This document shows, one piece after another, positions 44,020 to 54,466 of a stretch of DNA of 64,000 nucleotides. The stretch covers positions 4,176,271 to 4,240,270 of the forward strand of contig RPFO01000079.1 in assembly GCA_009746045.1 (NCBI GenBank). Direction: 5' to 3'. The position numbers and the translations under genes are program-made. How positions within the stretch are numbered: the stretch's first letter is position 1; each line of letters begins with the position of its first letter. The DNA comes from Mesostigma viride. Its lineage: Eukaryota > Streptophyta > Mesostigmatophyceae > Mesostigmatales > Mesostigmataceae. The notes under the pieces were generated by a model. The model was given only the letters and a program-made list of their open reading frames with translations, was not told the origin of the DNA and made no database searches.

Positions 44020-44958
44020 GGGTCCTGCTCTCAAGGCCAGCCTGCTGACACAGCTGCACACCACACTAAGGAGGGTGCTCACTAACCCCCACGTTGTTTT
44101 CAGCACTAGTTGCAGTTTTATAATTCAGACACATTTAACTAGTTGCAGGCACCACTAGCAGCAGTAACAGCTAGTTGCATTATCACGTGCCAGCACTAGA
44201 CACCCACTAGCAACCAGTTGCCCCATAATGTAAGCAGCAGTAACAGCACAGTCCCATCAGCACCATCACACTGGCATCAACAAGCACAGCAGGCAACACC
44301 AGCAGGAACAGAGTACACTGCATAGTCCATGCAGGCAGCTACCCACACTTGCCTAGCCAGCAAGGAGAAGTAGTAGCACCCAGCAGCACATGCATGACTC
44401 TCCACCACAGGCGTAGAGTAGATAGTAGCTGCAGTCAGCTGCACGCACTTGTCTAGCTAGCAAGTAGCAGTCCAGCAACCAGCTCTACATCCTCACGTCA
44501 CAGTTCACCTTGTAGTAGTTGCAGTAAGTTGCACCAAACCCTGTTGGCAAACAAGTCAAAGTAGCACTACCAGCACCACACAAGACACTGTACCCACACA
44601 CAGCATAGATCGTGTGTGCACACACAACAGCTGACGTCACCGGTTTACCAGCAGCTACCAGTACCCAACGTTTCCAGCTGCAACCCTGGCATCAACCAGT
44701 ACCGGCTACAGTCTGCATCCAGACTCAACACTGAGCAACCAGTCCTTACAGTTTAAGAGCCTGTTTCCAGTTTGGCTCCACCCTCGTGTGGCGCACTCCA
44801 TGTGACAATATGGGGCTACACAACCTTGCCCTCATTTTTCTTGCTGTTTTATATCAAGACCAGGGTGTCGTGTAAGGAGGGAATCCACTTAGGTACCCGA
44901 CTACCCTCGCCCAGGATCTAGCATTTGTATTTATAGACAGCATCATGTGCAAGGAGGG
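44020..44958 (+). other. Element D 3' interior and polypurine tract
   Basis: About 940 bp, non-coding, with many CTAGTTGCAG/CAGCAGTAAC-type short repeats in its first half. Near 44797 a GGCGCACTCC block resembles the E1 3' region. AAGGAGGG at 44951-44958 is the polypurine tract directly before the 3' LTR. Confidence 0.7.
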
Positions 44959-45109
44959 TGTCAAGAATCCTGTCTTGAATATGCCCATTATGCTGACCGT
45001 GCAGAAATCTATAATACGGGCAATTGTATTCGAGCCCTAATTAACAAATAGATATGCTCGGATAGTAGTACCTAAGTGGGATTTGTCCTACGTGAATGGA
45101 CACTATGAC
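44959..45109 (+). repeat. Element D 3' LTR, fragment 1
   Basis: Matches 27980-28130. Ends in ATGAC, the left TSD of B'. Confidence 0.95.
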
Positions 45110-45753
45110 AGTTAGCATATTGGTGATGCAATATGCTAAGCATATCATACCTGAAGTGGCCTTTCCAACGCCGTGCTAAACGCCTCATTTGGACAAGGAA
45201 CTTGAGAGTTATCAAGTCCCGAAGTAATGCCGCCGGACGCTACAGCAGTACCAGGACTAAGGACACGTGAGGGACAGGGCACGTGGCAGTGTTGGGTGAA
45301 CCATCACACGTTACGTGTCACAGGACCGACTGTCACTAGGAGGTACTGTGGTCAATATTGGTTGATGGTACCAAGAATGTCACAGGACTTCAGGACTGGC
45401 AGTCCTGCAGGCCTGGGATGGACGGGTACTTGTCATGACGGATAAATCCAGAGCGTTACTGTCATTCATGGAAGGACAGACGTCCTGGATTGATGCAACC
45501 AAGGAAATTGACAGTGGCGGACCTGCCAAGGCGTGCAAGGCCTGGCAGCAATGGTGAGACCTAGAAAGGCTCGGACACAGCAGTGGCCAAGCGTCTTTTC
45601 CCAACACCGTCCGTGGGTACTGCCGCCTCAGGCTAGTGACCACAGGGTAGTGAGGCAACTGTGGTAAAGGTTAAAAGCCGCTGGTTGAAACCATGGCTCC
45701 ATTCATCACATCTTGGGAAGACCAGAAACTCACTGATCCGCGTTCATCTAAAT
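45110..45753 (+). repeat. B' 5' LTR
   Basis: AGTTAGCATATTGG ... CATCTAAAT. Followed by CGTATTACAGTCTGG with no initiator-Met match. Confidence 0.95.
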
Positions 45754-45777
45754 CGTATTACAGTCTGGTCGACGGAT

Positions 45778-46743
45778 ATGTCGAATTCGGACTCTGAAGC
45801 TAGGACAAACACCTTTGCGCGTGCAGCAACGGTAGCGGCGTCCAGTCCAGTACCCGCAGGAGGGCACGAGGACTCGGAGGAAGTGCGCCGAAATATTCGT
45901 GCGGTGTCGGCACCGGGCGAGTACGTCCGAGGAGCAGCCGAGCAGCTGCTGAGATTTCGCGAGGACCTCGCGGAAATCATCAGAAGGCTGCCAGCGTCTT
46001 GGCGGGCTGGCCACACAAACGCATTCGCGTTTGAGCAGGTGGTCACTCTGCTTTTGCAGATAATTGCCATAAGCCTCGGGGGTGCCCGAGAGATAAACGA
46101 CCTTGTCGCCAATCTCCGCCTTGGGGACGACTACACCGGCGTGCCAAACGTGGTGCAGGTCGCCCGGGACAGGCGGGAGGCCATCGTTCGTGGCAGTACG
46201 CAGGCGTTGGTGGCAGAGTGCCAGAATCTGGCGCACTCTGTCTTAGAGTTGACCAGAGGCGCTGCTGATCGTGTCTTCATTACTCTTAATCCCTTCTCCA
46301 TCTACACTAGTCGGGATACTCCACATTCTCGCCGAGAGTTAAACCAGCTAAGTTTGACTGTCGACGTGGTTGGCGGTCGAGAGGTCTCAGCCGACGACGC
46401 CTTCTACGACTTCGTAGATCAGCCAGCAGGGGCGGTAGTACAGCCGGCCCAGAGGCGTCACGAGGGCGACGGCTCTCAGGAGGGCCGTGAGCAGGCGCAG
46501 CGGGACGAGCTTAATCGCTACCACATTGACGACAACGTTGGTTTAGGTGAGGCTCATTTGCTGAGGTGGGGGCGTTCTCGCTGGATACGTGATTACGCGT
46601 ATGGTTTGAGGCTTCCGGTGGTTATTAGGCCTGTGCCTACTCACGACGACCAGGGGCAGCCATTGAATCCGGTGGAGGGACCGTTCCACGAGCCAGCACC
46701 TGCACCGGTTGCAGGAGAAGCTTCGTCTGAAAACGAGGCTTGA
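45778..46743 (+). CDS. B' ORF0, unknown accessory protein (about 321 residues)
   Basis: The frame is open back into the LTR, but ATG 45778 (MSNSDSEAR), 25 bases after the LTR, is the first ATG in the interior. The protein has a helical first half (LLRFREDLAEIIRRLP, ITLLLQIIAISLGG-like region) and an acidic, Pro/Ala/Glu-rich end (PAPAPVAGEASSENEA). I recognise no family. It precedes gag, which starts 68 bases after its stop. F has an ORF in the same place. It could be an extra gag-like or regulatory product. Confidence 0.7.
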   Translation: MSNSDSEARTNTFARAATVAASSPVPAGGHEDSEEVRRNIRAVSAPGEYVRGAAEQLLRFREDLAEIIRRLPASWRAGHTNAFAFEQVVTLLLQIIAISLGGAREINDLVANLRLGDDYTGVPNVVQVARDRREAIVRGSTQALVAECQNLAHSVLELTRGAADRVFITLNPFSIYTSRDTPHSRRELNQLSLTVDVVGGREVSADDAFYDFVDQPAGAVVQPAQRRHEGDGSQEGREQAQRDELNRYHIDDNVGLGEAHLLRWGRSRWIRDYAYGLRLPVVIRPVPTHDDQGQPLNPVEGPFHEPAPAPVAGEASSENEA

Positions 46744-46811
46744 GGGGGTGGAGGATAGGTGGAGAGTTTGCTGTTTTCTTGTTGCAAAGTTGGTCGCAGC
46801 CATTGTATATA

Positions 46812-48134
46812 ATGCCTAGGAGGGCAAGCCGGGGTGCGGCGACATTCGAGGAGCAACGGGAGCGAACGGCAGAGGAGGACATCGCCAGAGAGGAAGGGGA
46901 GGCGATGGAGGAGAGGGGCGTGGAGGCGCCAGCTGGGCAACCTATCCCAGAGATGGACCCCAGAGCCGGGAGAACACACAAGCGGTGGCGTGATGGGCAA
47001 GCTGAGGCGGAGAAAGTCAAGCGTGCCAGGCGACCTACGGAGGCAGTGGTGCTCACAACGCCTGGTGAGGAGGACGCCATCGTCACCCCAGGTGTGCGTG
47101 CTGCAAAGCAAGCTGCTGTTCACGATAGGGTGTCTGGTATGTTGCCCGAGCGTTTGGAGGCTAGGATTGACCCTCCCCAGGCACCACCAGTGCGTGTGGG
47201 GAGTGTGTTGCCTGGCACCCGTCCATTTTCTGATGCTGTGACAGTCATGAATGGGCAGAAAGCGCTCAACCCTCCCTGAAGCAAGACAACCTGGATAAAT
47301 GGCTTGATGACATGAAGCTAGTCGTGGGCTCTGTCGCAGCAGGTGTGGATATTGTCAGGGTGTTTCACTCTTCCACCGCAAACAAGGGGTCGTCTGAAAG
47401 GGTCAATGACATGGCTAGGCATGCTCTGAAAGAGGGGCACACTTGGCTACAGTTCCTAGATGACATCAAGGAGGAGTTTTCTGACAGGGTTCACAATCTC
47501 ACCATGGAAAAGAAGAGAGAATTTGATGAGTTTGAGATCAAGGGTGAGGTGGCTGCTGAGCTGGCCAGGTTTGAGTTGATCGTGGAGGCAGGCAAGAAGC
47601 AGGGCTTCAGTGTGACAGTCAGGGCAGCAGCAGACCACTTCTTGATAAGATGGGCTTGTCAGAGGAAGGTAGGGCTACTGCTAGGCAGCTCTGTGATCTC
47701 ACTGATGGCACCTGGGGGGCTCTGAAGCGTGTGATACTAAACTTCAGGACCCGGGTCCCTACCTGCAAGGGTATCAGTTCTCAGGGAGGGTCAGCGTCTC
47801 AGGCTAGCCAGGGCAAGAACCGTACCCCATCTGGGACACGGTATGGCAGCAGGAGAAGGAAGCAGGCCCAGAAGGAGCAGAACCAGGGTGGTGGAGGGGT
47901 CAGCAGGGGAACCAGAATCAGGGGAACCAGTCTGGCAACCGTAACAGCCATCAGCAGGGTAAGGGTGGTGGCCAGGGGCAGAATAACAATCAGGCCTCAG
48001 GCAACCAGAACAAGCAGGACAGCAAGGCCCCAGGGGGAGGGTCTGGCAAGAGCAAGTGTTTTGCTTGTGGCAAGGAAGGTCACTGGAAGAGGGATTGCCC
48101 AAACAAGAAGAAGGGGCAGTCTGATCAGAAGTGA
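46812..48134 (+). pseudogene. B' gag with zinc knuckle, several frames
   Basis: ATG 46812 (MPRRASRG). The first frame runs to 47279. The track then continues -1 through LKQDNLDKWLDDMK and KKREFDEFEIKGEV to about 47640, -1 again through KMGLSEEGRATARQL, and -1 again near the G4 run at 47896-47899 into a Gln/Asn/Gly linker and the zinc knuckle CFACGKEGHWKRDC (48057-48098). The frame ends at UGA 48132-48134, directly followed by CUA. All three shifts are also in B, so they predate both insertions or are systematic. With them, a normal Gag cannot be made by plain translation. Confidence 0.75.
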
Positions 48135-50333
48135 CTAGTGAAGCAGTCCCGTGTACATAGTGAGACACCCTGTGGGGACACAGCTTCACATGTAAATAAA
48201 TCTGGGCAGGGTGCCACCTCTGATCAGCACCAGGGGTGTACTGATGTTCTCATTCCACAAGATTGCATGCATGCTGCAGCACAACAATCCCCTCAACTGT
48301 CAACAGGTGGAGGGTCCCCAGACAGGGTTGGCTCTGGGAGCCTAGATGCTCTGCTGGGAGGGTCTGCTGGGTCCTCTGGATCCAAGATGCAGAAGGTGGA
48401 TGTTGCGTCCTCACACGCAGGGCCCGTCCAGGCGTCTTCCCAGGTGCGTAATCTGGCTAGGCAACTGAGCTACACGGATGCTGGACGCAGGCTGCACAAT
48501 ATCTTTGGTCACACAGCCATGGCTGAGATGTTTGGTTGGAAGATTGGAGATGAGCCACTGAGGGAAGCATGCAGGGCTGCAGCTGAGCAATGTGCTTGTA
48601 AGGAGAATGCTGCCAAGAAGCCAAGGTCCCATGCTAGGGAGCCTGCCAGGGAGAAGGGGGACATCCAGGTAGACGTCCAGCATATCAGGGGCTTATACAT
48701 TTTGGTGGCAGTGGACAGATTTAGCAGGTACAGGCTGCTCCAGATTCTGCCAGATATGAAGGGGAATACCCTGCTGCTGGGCTTGCAGACTCTCTTACCA
48801 GGCTTTGGGGTGTACAAGACAGTACAGGCTGATATTCAGTTTGAGTGCCTACTGTCACAGCAGGAGCAACTGCCATGCAAGCTGCTGGTCACGCCCAGGG
48901 AGAGCCATGGACAGCAAGGTGCTGTGGAGAGATCCATCAGGGAGGTCAAGACCGTAGTGCTGGCAGAACCTAAGGTGCCACTGGTAGCATCTGCTTTGGA
49001 GAGGGCAGTGTGGACCAGGCAGGTGGAAGAACAGTTGAACCTCAGAATAAACTACTATTATGACGGGGTGGCTGTCAATCCTGTAGCACTGCAGTTTGGG
49101 ATGCTAGCCCAGGAAGTGGTCCAGGCATGCTTGAGGAAAGCAGACAGGGTGTTTGCTCAGTTGAGACGCAAGGATAGGGGCTGGAATGTGCTGAGGCCTC
49201 AGGTGGGGCTGAAGGTCAGAATGTGGAAGGAGCCATCAATGCAGGGCAAGAGGGGCAAGTGGCAGAACGGGGTGGTGACCTGTGTGGAAGATGCCAATCG
49301 TTCCTGCCTTGTGGCCTTGGAGAGTAATCCCAGGCATGTTTACAGGTTGAGCTGGGCCAACGTCAAGGAACGCAAGCCACATGCAATCTGGCCTGCAGAC
49401 GGGCCTGGACCCCAGTGTTGGCTGGAGGGCCAGGTTAAGGACCAGGTAGTTGATGTGCCTGTCACTGACGTGGGAGGTGGCTATCCCTCTGATGATGATG
49501 AGGTGCAGGAGGCAACTGCATCACCTGTGGTGGAGCCAACGGGGGCTGGGCCTGCACCAGGGTCCAAGAGGCCACTCATGGCAGACATTGTCCGGTCGCT
49601 CATGTTCAACAAGCACAAGGATCCCAAGGTATCTAAGTTGACTGAATGGGGTTCTTGCTGGGCTGCTACCCTAGAAGTGGATACTAACTCAGAGGTGTCT
49701 ATCATCAGGGTGGAGGATGCTCAGGGCCTGAAGGTGAATAAGGCTGGCTGCAGGGCAGTGAGTGACTTTACGGGCACTGTAACAATGAAGATCCTAGGGG
49801 AAGTGACTGTGCCTATCCTGGGTGTCCCCACTGCGTTCTGTGTGGTGGAAGGGTACCAGGGGCCTGCCATTTTGGGCCAGAATTTCTTGTGCATGCCAGG
49901 AGTGACTCTGTCAGCAGATGAGCTTGCACTAGAAGGTCATGGCAGTTTGCCCCTCCAGAGATATCACTACTCCAAGGGTCTAGCTGTGGCAGTCAAGGCT
50001 GTGAAGGGGCAGCAGAGTGTGGGGCCTGAAGGCAAGGAGCCCATTGCTGAGGACTTGTTGATCATCCCAACCACCCTAGATCCACGGGACTTGGGGGTGC
50101 ACAAGTACCAGATTGCTGGTCACAGTCCTATTTCCTGGCACCAGTTGGTAGAGTTGATGCAAAGCCCCAAGATGGCTAAGGCATGGATTCTAGGGTTTGT
50201 CTCCAGTGGGCATGACTGGATAGTGTCTAACTGTGCTGAGCCTGTGGATGAGTTGCCCAGGGAGCATCAGTTGCTAAGGCTCTTGTTTGTGCTCAAGCTG
50301 AAGGAGATAGACGGGTGCAGGTGCCACATGTGA
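48135..50333 (+). CDS. B' Pol N-terminal part: integrase and protease-like domain
   Basis: Open from the codon after the gag UGA; the GTG at 48138 is not a needed start. Linker about 100 residues, HHCC-like LHNIFGHTAM...CACK, integrase core D (QVDVQHIRG), D (VQADIQFE) and E (GAVERSIREV), an SH3-like C-terminus (LSWANVKERK), then protease-like EVDTNSEVSII and AILGQNFL, and the start of RT (LRLLFVLKLKE). The frame breaks at about 50312, where one base is missing relative to B (GACGGGTGCAGG versus GACGGTGTGCAGG). Integrase and protease are intact in this copy but damaged or split off in B. Confidence 0.88.
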   Translation, partial: LVKQSRVHSETPCGDTASHVNKSGQGATSDQHQGCTDVLIPQDCMHAAAQQSPQLSTGGGSPDRVGSGSLDALLGGSAGSSGSKMQKVDVASSHAGPVQASSQVRNLARQLSYTDAGRRLHNIFGHTAMAEMFGWKIGDEPLREACRAAAEQCACKENAAKKPRSHAREPAREKGDIQVDVQHIRGLYILVAVDRFSRYRLLQILPDMKGNTLLLGLQTLLPGFGVYKTVQADIQFECLLSQQEQLPCKLLVTPRESHGQQGAVERSIREVKTVVLAEPKVPLVASALERAVWTRQVEEQLNLRINYYYDGVAVNPVALQFGMLAQEVVQACLRKADRVFAQLRRKDRGWNVLRPQVGLKVRMWKEPSMQGKRGKWQNGVVTCVEDANRSCLVALESNPRHVYRLSWANVKERKPHAIWPADGPGPQCWLEGQVKDQVVDVPVTDVGGGYPSDDDEVQEATASPVVEPTGAGPAPGSKRPLMADIVRSLMFNKHKDPKVSKLTEWGSCWAATLEVDTNSEVSIIRVEDAQGLKVNKAGCRAVSDFTGTVTMKILGEVTVPILGVPTAFCVVEGYQGPAILGQNFLCMPGVTLSADELALEGHGSLPLQRYHYSKGLAVAVKAVKGQQSVGPEGKEPIAEDLLIIPTTLDPRDLGVHKYQIAGHSPISWHQLVELMQSPKMAKAWILGFVSSGHDWIVSNCAEPVDELPREHQLLRLLFVLKLKEIDGCRCHM

Positions 50334-51673
50334 GGCCAGTTGTGACTGAGTACCATGGCACGGGGGAGCTGACAGATGAGGAGTTGTATACGCCTGGGAT
50401 GCTGCATGATACCTGGAGGATTGTTCTGTGTATATATCTGTCTTTCCTGGTCAAGGGCATTGCGTACAGCTCTGTGCTGATTGATTTCAAGAGGGCTTTT
50501 CTCAAGGGTGATGTGGAGCAGGCCAAGGAGACGTGGCGTGATATCCCTCCCTTCTTTGTAACAGTGCCCAAGGTGTGGAGAGCAGAGATCAAGTCAAAAT
50601 ATCTCAGAATACTCAAGGGTTTGGAGGGTCTCAGGTCCAGCCCTATCATCTGGAGAAAGAGCCTGGAAAAGTTTCTGAAAACTCACTGTGGCTTTACTGT
50701 GTCTCCAGTTGATCCTTGCTTGTTCCAGAGTACTCATGAAGGGTTGCCTGTGTTTGCATCTCTGCATGGAGATGACCTGCACCTTTTAGGGCCTCCTGAG
50801 TGGGTGGATTCAGTACTGTCCAAGATCCAGAAGAGGTTTGAGTTAGGAAAGGTCCAGCACATGAAGCAGGATGAGCCCATGGTGTTTTGTGGAATGCAGG
50901 CCACGCTGATCAAGAGGGCAGGTACTTGGTTTATCAAGATGGAGGGTGGCAACAACTATCCTCAGCAGATCATTGATGCCCTCCAGCAGCCCATTACCCA
51001 GGCCAGGTGTGCCACAATCAGGGGAATGTTGGCTTGGCTAGCTAGCATTTGTGCCCCAGATTTGTTGGTGCTGAGTAGGCTCACAGATGCTCAGCTGGTT
51101 GAGGTAGGGGCAGAGCAGGTGGTTGAGTCTGTCAGGAGCTCACCTCCACTCATACTGGCAGCTGTGGACTTGTACAAACCACTCAACATGGTGCTTTTTG
51201 TGGACAGTTCCATGGACAGCAGGAAGGTGACGGATGTCAGGGGTAGGGCAGCAGCACTCATTACACTACAACAGGAGCACACTTCTCTGGTCAGCTGGTA
51301 CAGTAGGTTACAGAACAGGGTGACGCCCAGCAGTGACATTGCTGAGTGCAGGGCAATATGTGAGGGGCTACACACTGCTCTTTACCTCAGGGAGTTATTC
51401 TACCAGCTCTGTCAGGTAGCTTCCTGTAGCTTGCAGCTGCACACACTGGTCAAGACAGACAGCATGGGCATGGTGCAGTTTGTGCACAGACAGCTCGCCA
51501 GGAGCAGGGATCTGGATTATTTGTTGCTGAAGGAGATGTCTTACCTTGCTCATCTTGAACATGTGCCTGGTGTTGACAACCCAGCAGACGCCCTCACCAA
51601 GCTGGAGAGCAAGGCTGAGCTACAATACCCTGTGCTCAAAGGGCTCATGGACCCCTTTTCTGGTGGGACTTGA
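50315..51673 (+). pseudogene. B' Pol C-terminal part: RT and RNase H
   Basis: Continues the same protein in the shifted frame, so the first Met is not a start. RT: HVRPVVTEYHGTG, YTPGMLHDTWRI, motif A LIDFKRAFLKGD, LEGLRSSPIIW, DPCLFQS, catalytic LHGDDLHLLG, FCGMQATL. RNase H: LFVDSSMDSRK, SDIAECRAIC, KTDSMGMVQF, VDNPADALTKL. All catalytic acids present. It ends at TGA 51671-51673. Confidence 0.88.
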
Positions 51674-52636
51674 AGTCCAGCCTTTGCCAGTTGGTGGCTG
51701 ACCAGTGCTGTTGTCCCCAGGGGGGAGGGCAACAGGTAGCCTACCTGTCACCAAGCAGGTAGAAGGCTCAACAGGAGCAAGCTCTTCCTGTAAAGGATTA
51801 GCACAGTGGGATGCCTTTGGCCTCGGGCAGTTAGGCCATGACAGGGCAGGCCATGTTGAGAGTTCTTCCAGGTTGTTTGTATATATCTCTCTTGTTTAGT
51901 TTTCTTTAGCTGTGAATAAGTGACAACCTTGGATATTATGGTGTTGTAACCTGACAGTTGGGCCTTGCTGGTGCAGGCTGGTCCACTGGGAACACTCAAC
52001 ATTGGTTTTGGTGGATATTCTATAATAAACCATAATCATGTTGTATGCCAATCTCTCTTGTTGTCTGTCATGTGACCAGGTTAAGTTTAACCTGGGGTTC
52101 TGGGGTAGGGTTCGATTCCCTAGTTGAGCCACAGCCTGGTATGTATGACTCCTGGGCTTTAACACCCAGTGATGACATGGGCTCCCCATCAAGCAGTGGC
52201 ACAGTGGTGTTGAAGTGGTTTCCATTGGTGAACATTTGGATGGATGATGCCTGGAACGCTCGGGGCGGGCGCCATGAAACGGGCGCCAGTGATAACTGGG
52301 AAGACCAGGAACTCACTGTAATACGTTTCCTGTAGTCAGGGCCTCTCATTCAGATATCCAGGATATGTTGCCTAAGGAATATTCAATATCCTCCTTTAAG
52401 CCCAAGCCAAGGTACAGTTGCAAAAGAAAGGGTTGGGGATGACCTGCAGGTCAAGTTAATGATCAGATGGCAGGGTTGAACCATAGATCCCTAAGAAGGA
52501 TACCATTAAGGTGGCAAAAGGGGTGCTCATGAGGCTTATTATAAGTCCAGGGTAACCAGGTGTCCATTTCACAAGGCAGCAAGGAATGGGTTGGTCATGG
52601 TGTGAAGCTTGCAGCTCCAAAACAAGAAAGGGTTGG
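51674..52636 (+). other. B' 3' untranslated region with T-arm-like motif and polypurine tract
   Basis: Same as the B 3' region. AATAAA near 52023, GGGTTCGATTCCC around 52109-52121 (a perfect B-box or tRNA T-arm match), and a purine-rich AACAAGAAAGGGTTGG at 52621-52636 before the LTR. Confidence 0.75.
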
Positions 52637-53280
52637 AGTTAGCATATTGGTGATGCAATATGCTAAGCATATCATACTTGAAGTGGCCTTTCCAACGCCG
52701 TGCTAAACGCCTCATTTGGACAAGGAACTTGAGAGTTATCAAGTCCCGAAGTAATGCCGCCGGACGCTACAGCAGTACCAGGACTAAGGACACGTGAGGG
52801 ACAGGGCACGTGGCAGTGTTGGGTGAACCATCACACGTTACGTGTCACAGGACCGACTGTCACTAGGAGGTACTGTGGTCAATATTGGTTGATGGTACCA
52901 AGAATGTCACAGGACTTCAGGACTGGCAGTCCTGCAGGCCTGGGATGGACGGGTACTTGTCATGACGGATAAATCCAGAGCGTTACTGTCATTCATGGAA
53001 GGACAGACGTCCTGGATTGATGCAACCAAGGAAATTGACAGTGGCGGACCTGCCAAGGCGTGCAAGGCCTGGCAGCAATGGTGAGACCTAGAAAGGCTCG
53101 GACACAGCAGTGGCCAAGCGTCTTTTCCCAACACCGTCCGTGGGTACTGCCGCCTCAGGCTAGTGACCACAGGGTAGTGAGGCAACTGTGGCAAAGGTTA
53201 AAAGCCGCTGGTTGAAACCATGGCTCCATTCATCACATCTTGGGAAGACCAGAAACTCACTGATCCGCGTTCATCTAAAT
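52637..53280 (+). repeat. B' 3' LTR
   Basis: 644 bp; differs from the 5' LTR at CATACTTGAAG (versus CATACCTGAAG) and GGCAAAGG (versus GGTAAAGG). Confidence 0.95.
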
Positions 53281-53285
53281 ATGAC

Positions 53286-53369
53286 TATGTGCCAAGTTGT
53301 ACAATGGCACTAGGACCATTGGTCACTATCTTCACCAGATTATAGTATTGTGTCATGTGCATGTCATAC
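53286..53369 (+). repeat. Element D 3' LTR, fragment 2
   Basis: 84 bp matching 28131-28214; ends CATAC, the left TSD of E2. Confidence 0.95.
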
Positions 53370-53900
53370 TGTCAAAATGTAAGACAGGTGGCAGGCTTAA
53401 AGATCGAATAATGCTTTACTGATTTTATATATTGACTTTGAGTCGGCGTACAAACGGGTAGCCATGACAATTGCAGGGGCAACATTAAGTGGAAAAACAC
53501 ACTGTCGCAGTATCCGTCGATCTGGAAATAATCTACGGTATAAGTTAAAGTGCATCCAGCCGCCACACACAAGTGGGTGGCTTACATCAACACTAAAATG
53601 ATGCGTCAGATCACTAGTATGCAAGTACAAGGACATTGCGCCTCCAGGGCAGCACTTAGTGAACATAGGGTCGGCGCGTAGCGCGGAGCCAGGCAAATTT
53701 TGTCAGACGGCTACAGTACCACTGGTTACAGTACCACTGGTTACAGTACCACTAGGGTACGGATGTCAGCTAACTAAGATATTTAGCTAACTAATATATT
53801 TAGTAAAATGTAGAAGAAAGTAGTCATATAAGTTCCGGTATACCCGAAACTAGCACACTCAATTAAAAGACTGTCAGGCATATTGGGGCATATCCTGACA
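53370..53900 (-). repeat. E2 3' LTR
   Basis: 531 bp; on the minus strand TGTCAGG ... TTTTGACA. Preceded by the polypurine tract AAGGGGG. Confidence 0.95.
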
Positions 53901-54466
53901 CCCCCTTGCATACAATGTGCCTGTTCCCCCCTTGCTCAGAGAAACCTATAGCTAGTGAGGGTATAGCCGGGTACACTCCCATGGCACCCCCCTTACACGG
54001 CTATCTGGTTGGAGCTGAGAGGAGACTTGATGACTGTAGCCCCCAGGTGTCCCTGGGAGTGCGCCACAGTGGCGGTCGCTTGGAGAATGCCGGTGACCCT
54101 AGAGAACCTTGGTTGTGGCTGCTGTTGCTGGGAAAAATGCTGGGACCCTGGAAAGACATCCGGTGGCCCCCAGGTGTCCCTGGGAGTGCGCCACAGGAGA
54201 AAAGAACACAGGTTGACTGGTTGATGCTGGTACTGCAGTACTGGTCACTGCTGGCTGCTGGCATGAAGACCTGCACCTGTCACGTCTGGCAGGGTGGGCG
54301 ACTAGCCGCTAGCAATGCAGGAGGGCCAGAGGACGGGTTGGGGGGGCTGGCTGCTGTCGCCTGCTGCAGTGCAGGTTGAAAAGCTCCAGGGCCCACGTCT
54401 GGTGCTAGCTGGGCCCAGCTGGCTGCTACCCCTTGTTCCCTGTCCCGGGGGAGCTGGATAAGGCGT
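53901..54466 (-). other. E2 gag tail (shifted) and 3' non-coding region
   Basis: Matches the end of the E1 gag and its 3' region, including the doubled GCGCACTCCCAGGGACACC hairpin block. The gag C-terminus continues here in another frame because C-run lengths differ from E1 (C7 and C5 versus C6 and C6). Confidence 0.75.

Larger units (their letters stand above)
45110..53280 (+). mobile_element. Element B': second full-length copy of element B
   Basis: 8171 bp with 644-bp LTRs (45110-45753 and 52637-53280) and TSD ATGAC (45105-45109 and 53281-53285). The unoccupied site survives at 28126-28130 in the 5' LTR of D. The LTRs differ at about two positions. Coding content equals B, but the unique lesions differ: here ORF0 and the integrase are intact and the break lies before RT. 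Confidence 0.97.

Noticed and set aside
44020..44958. Host intergenic DNA between G and B'
   Set aside because: It lies between the G TSD and the D polypurine tract and 3' LTR, so it belongs to D.
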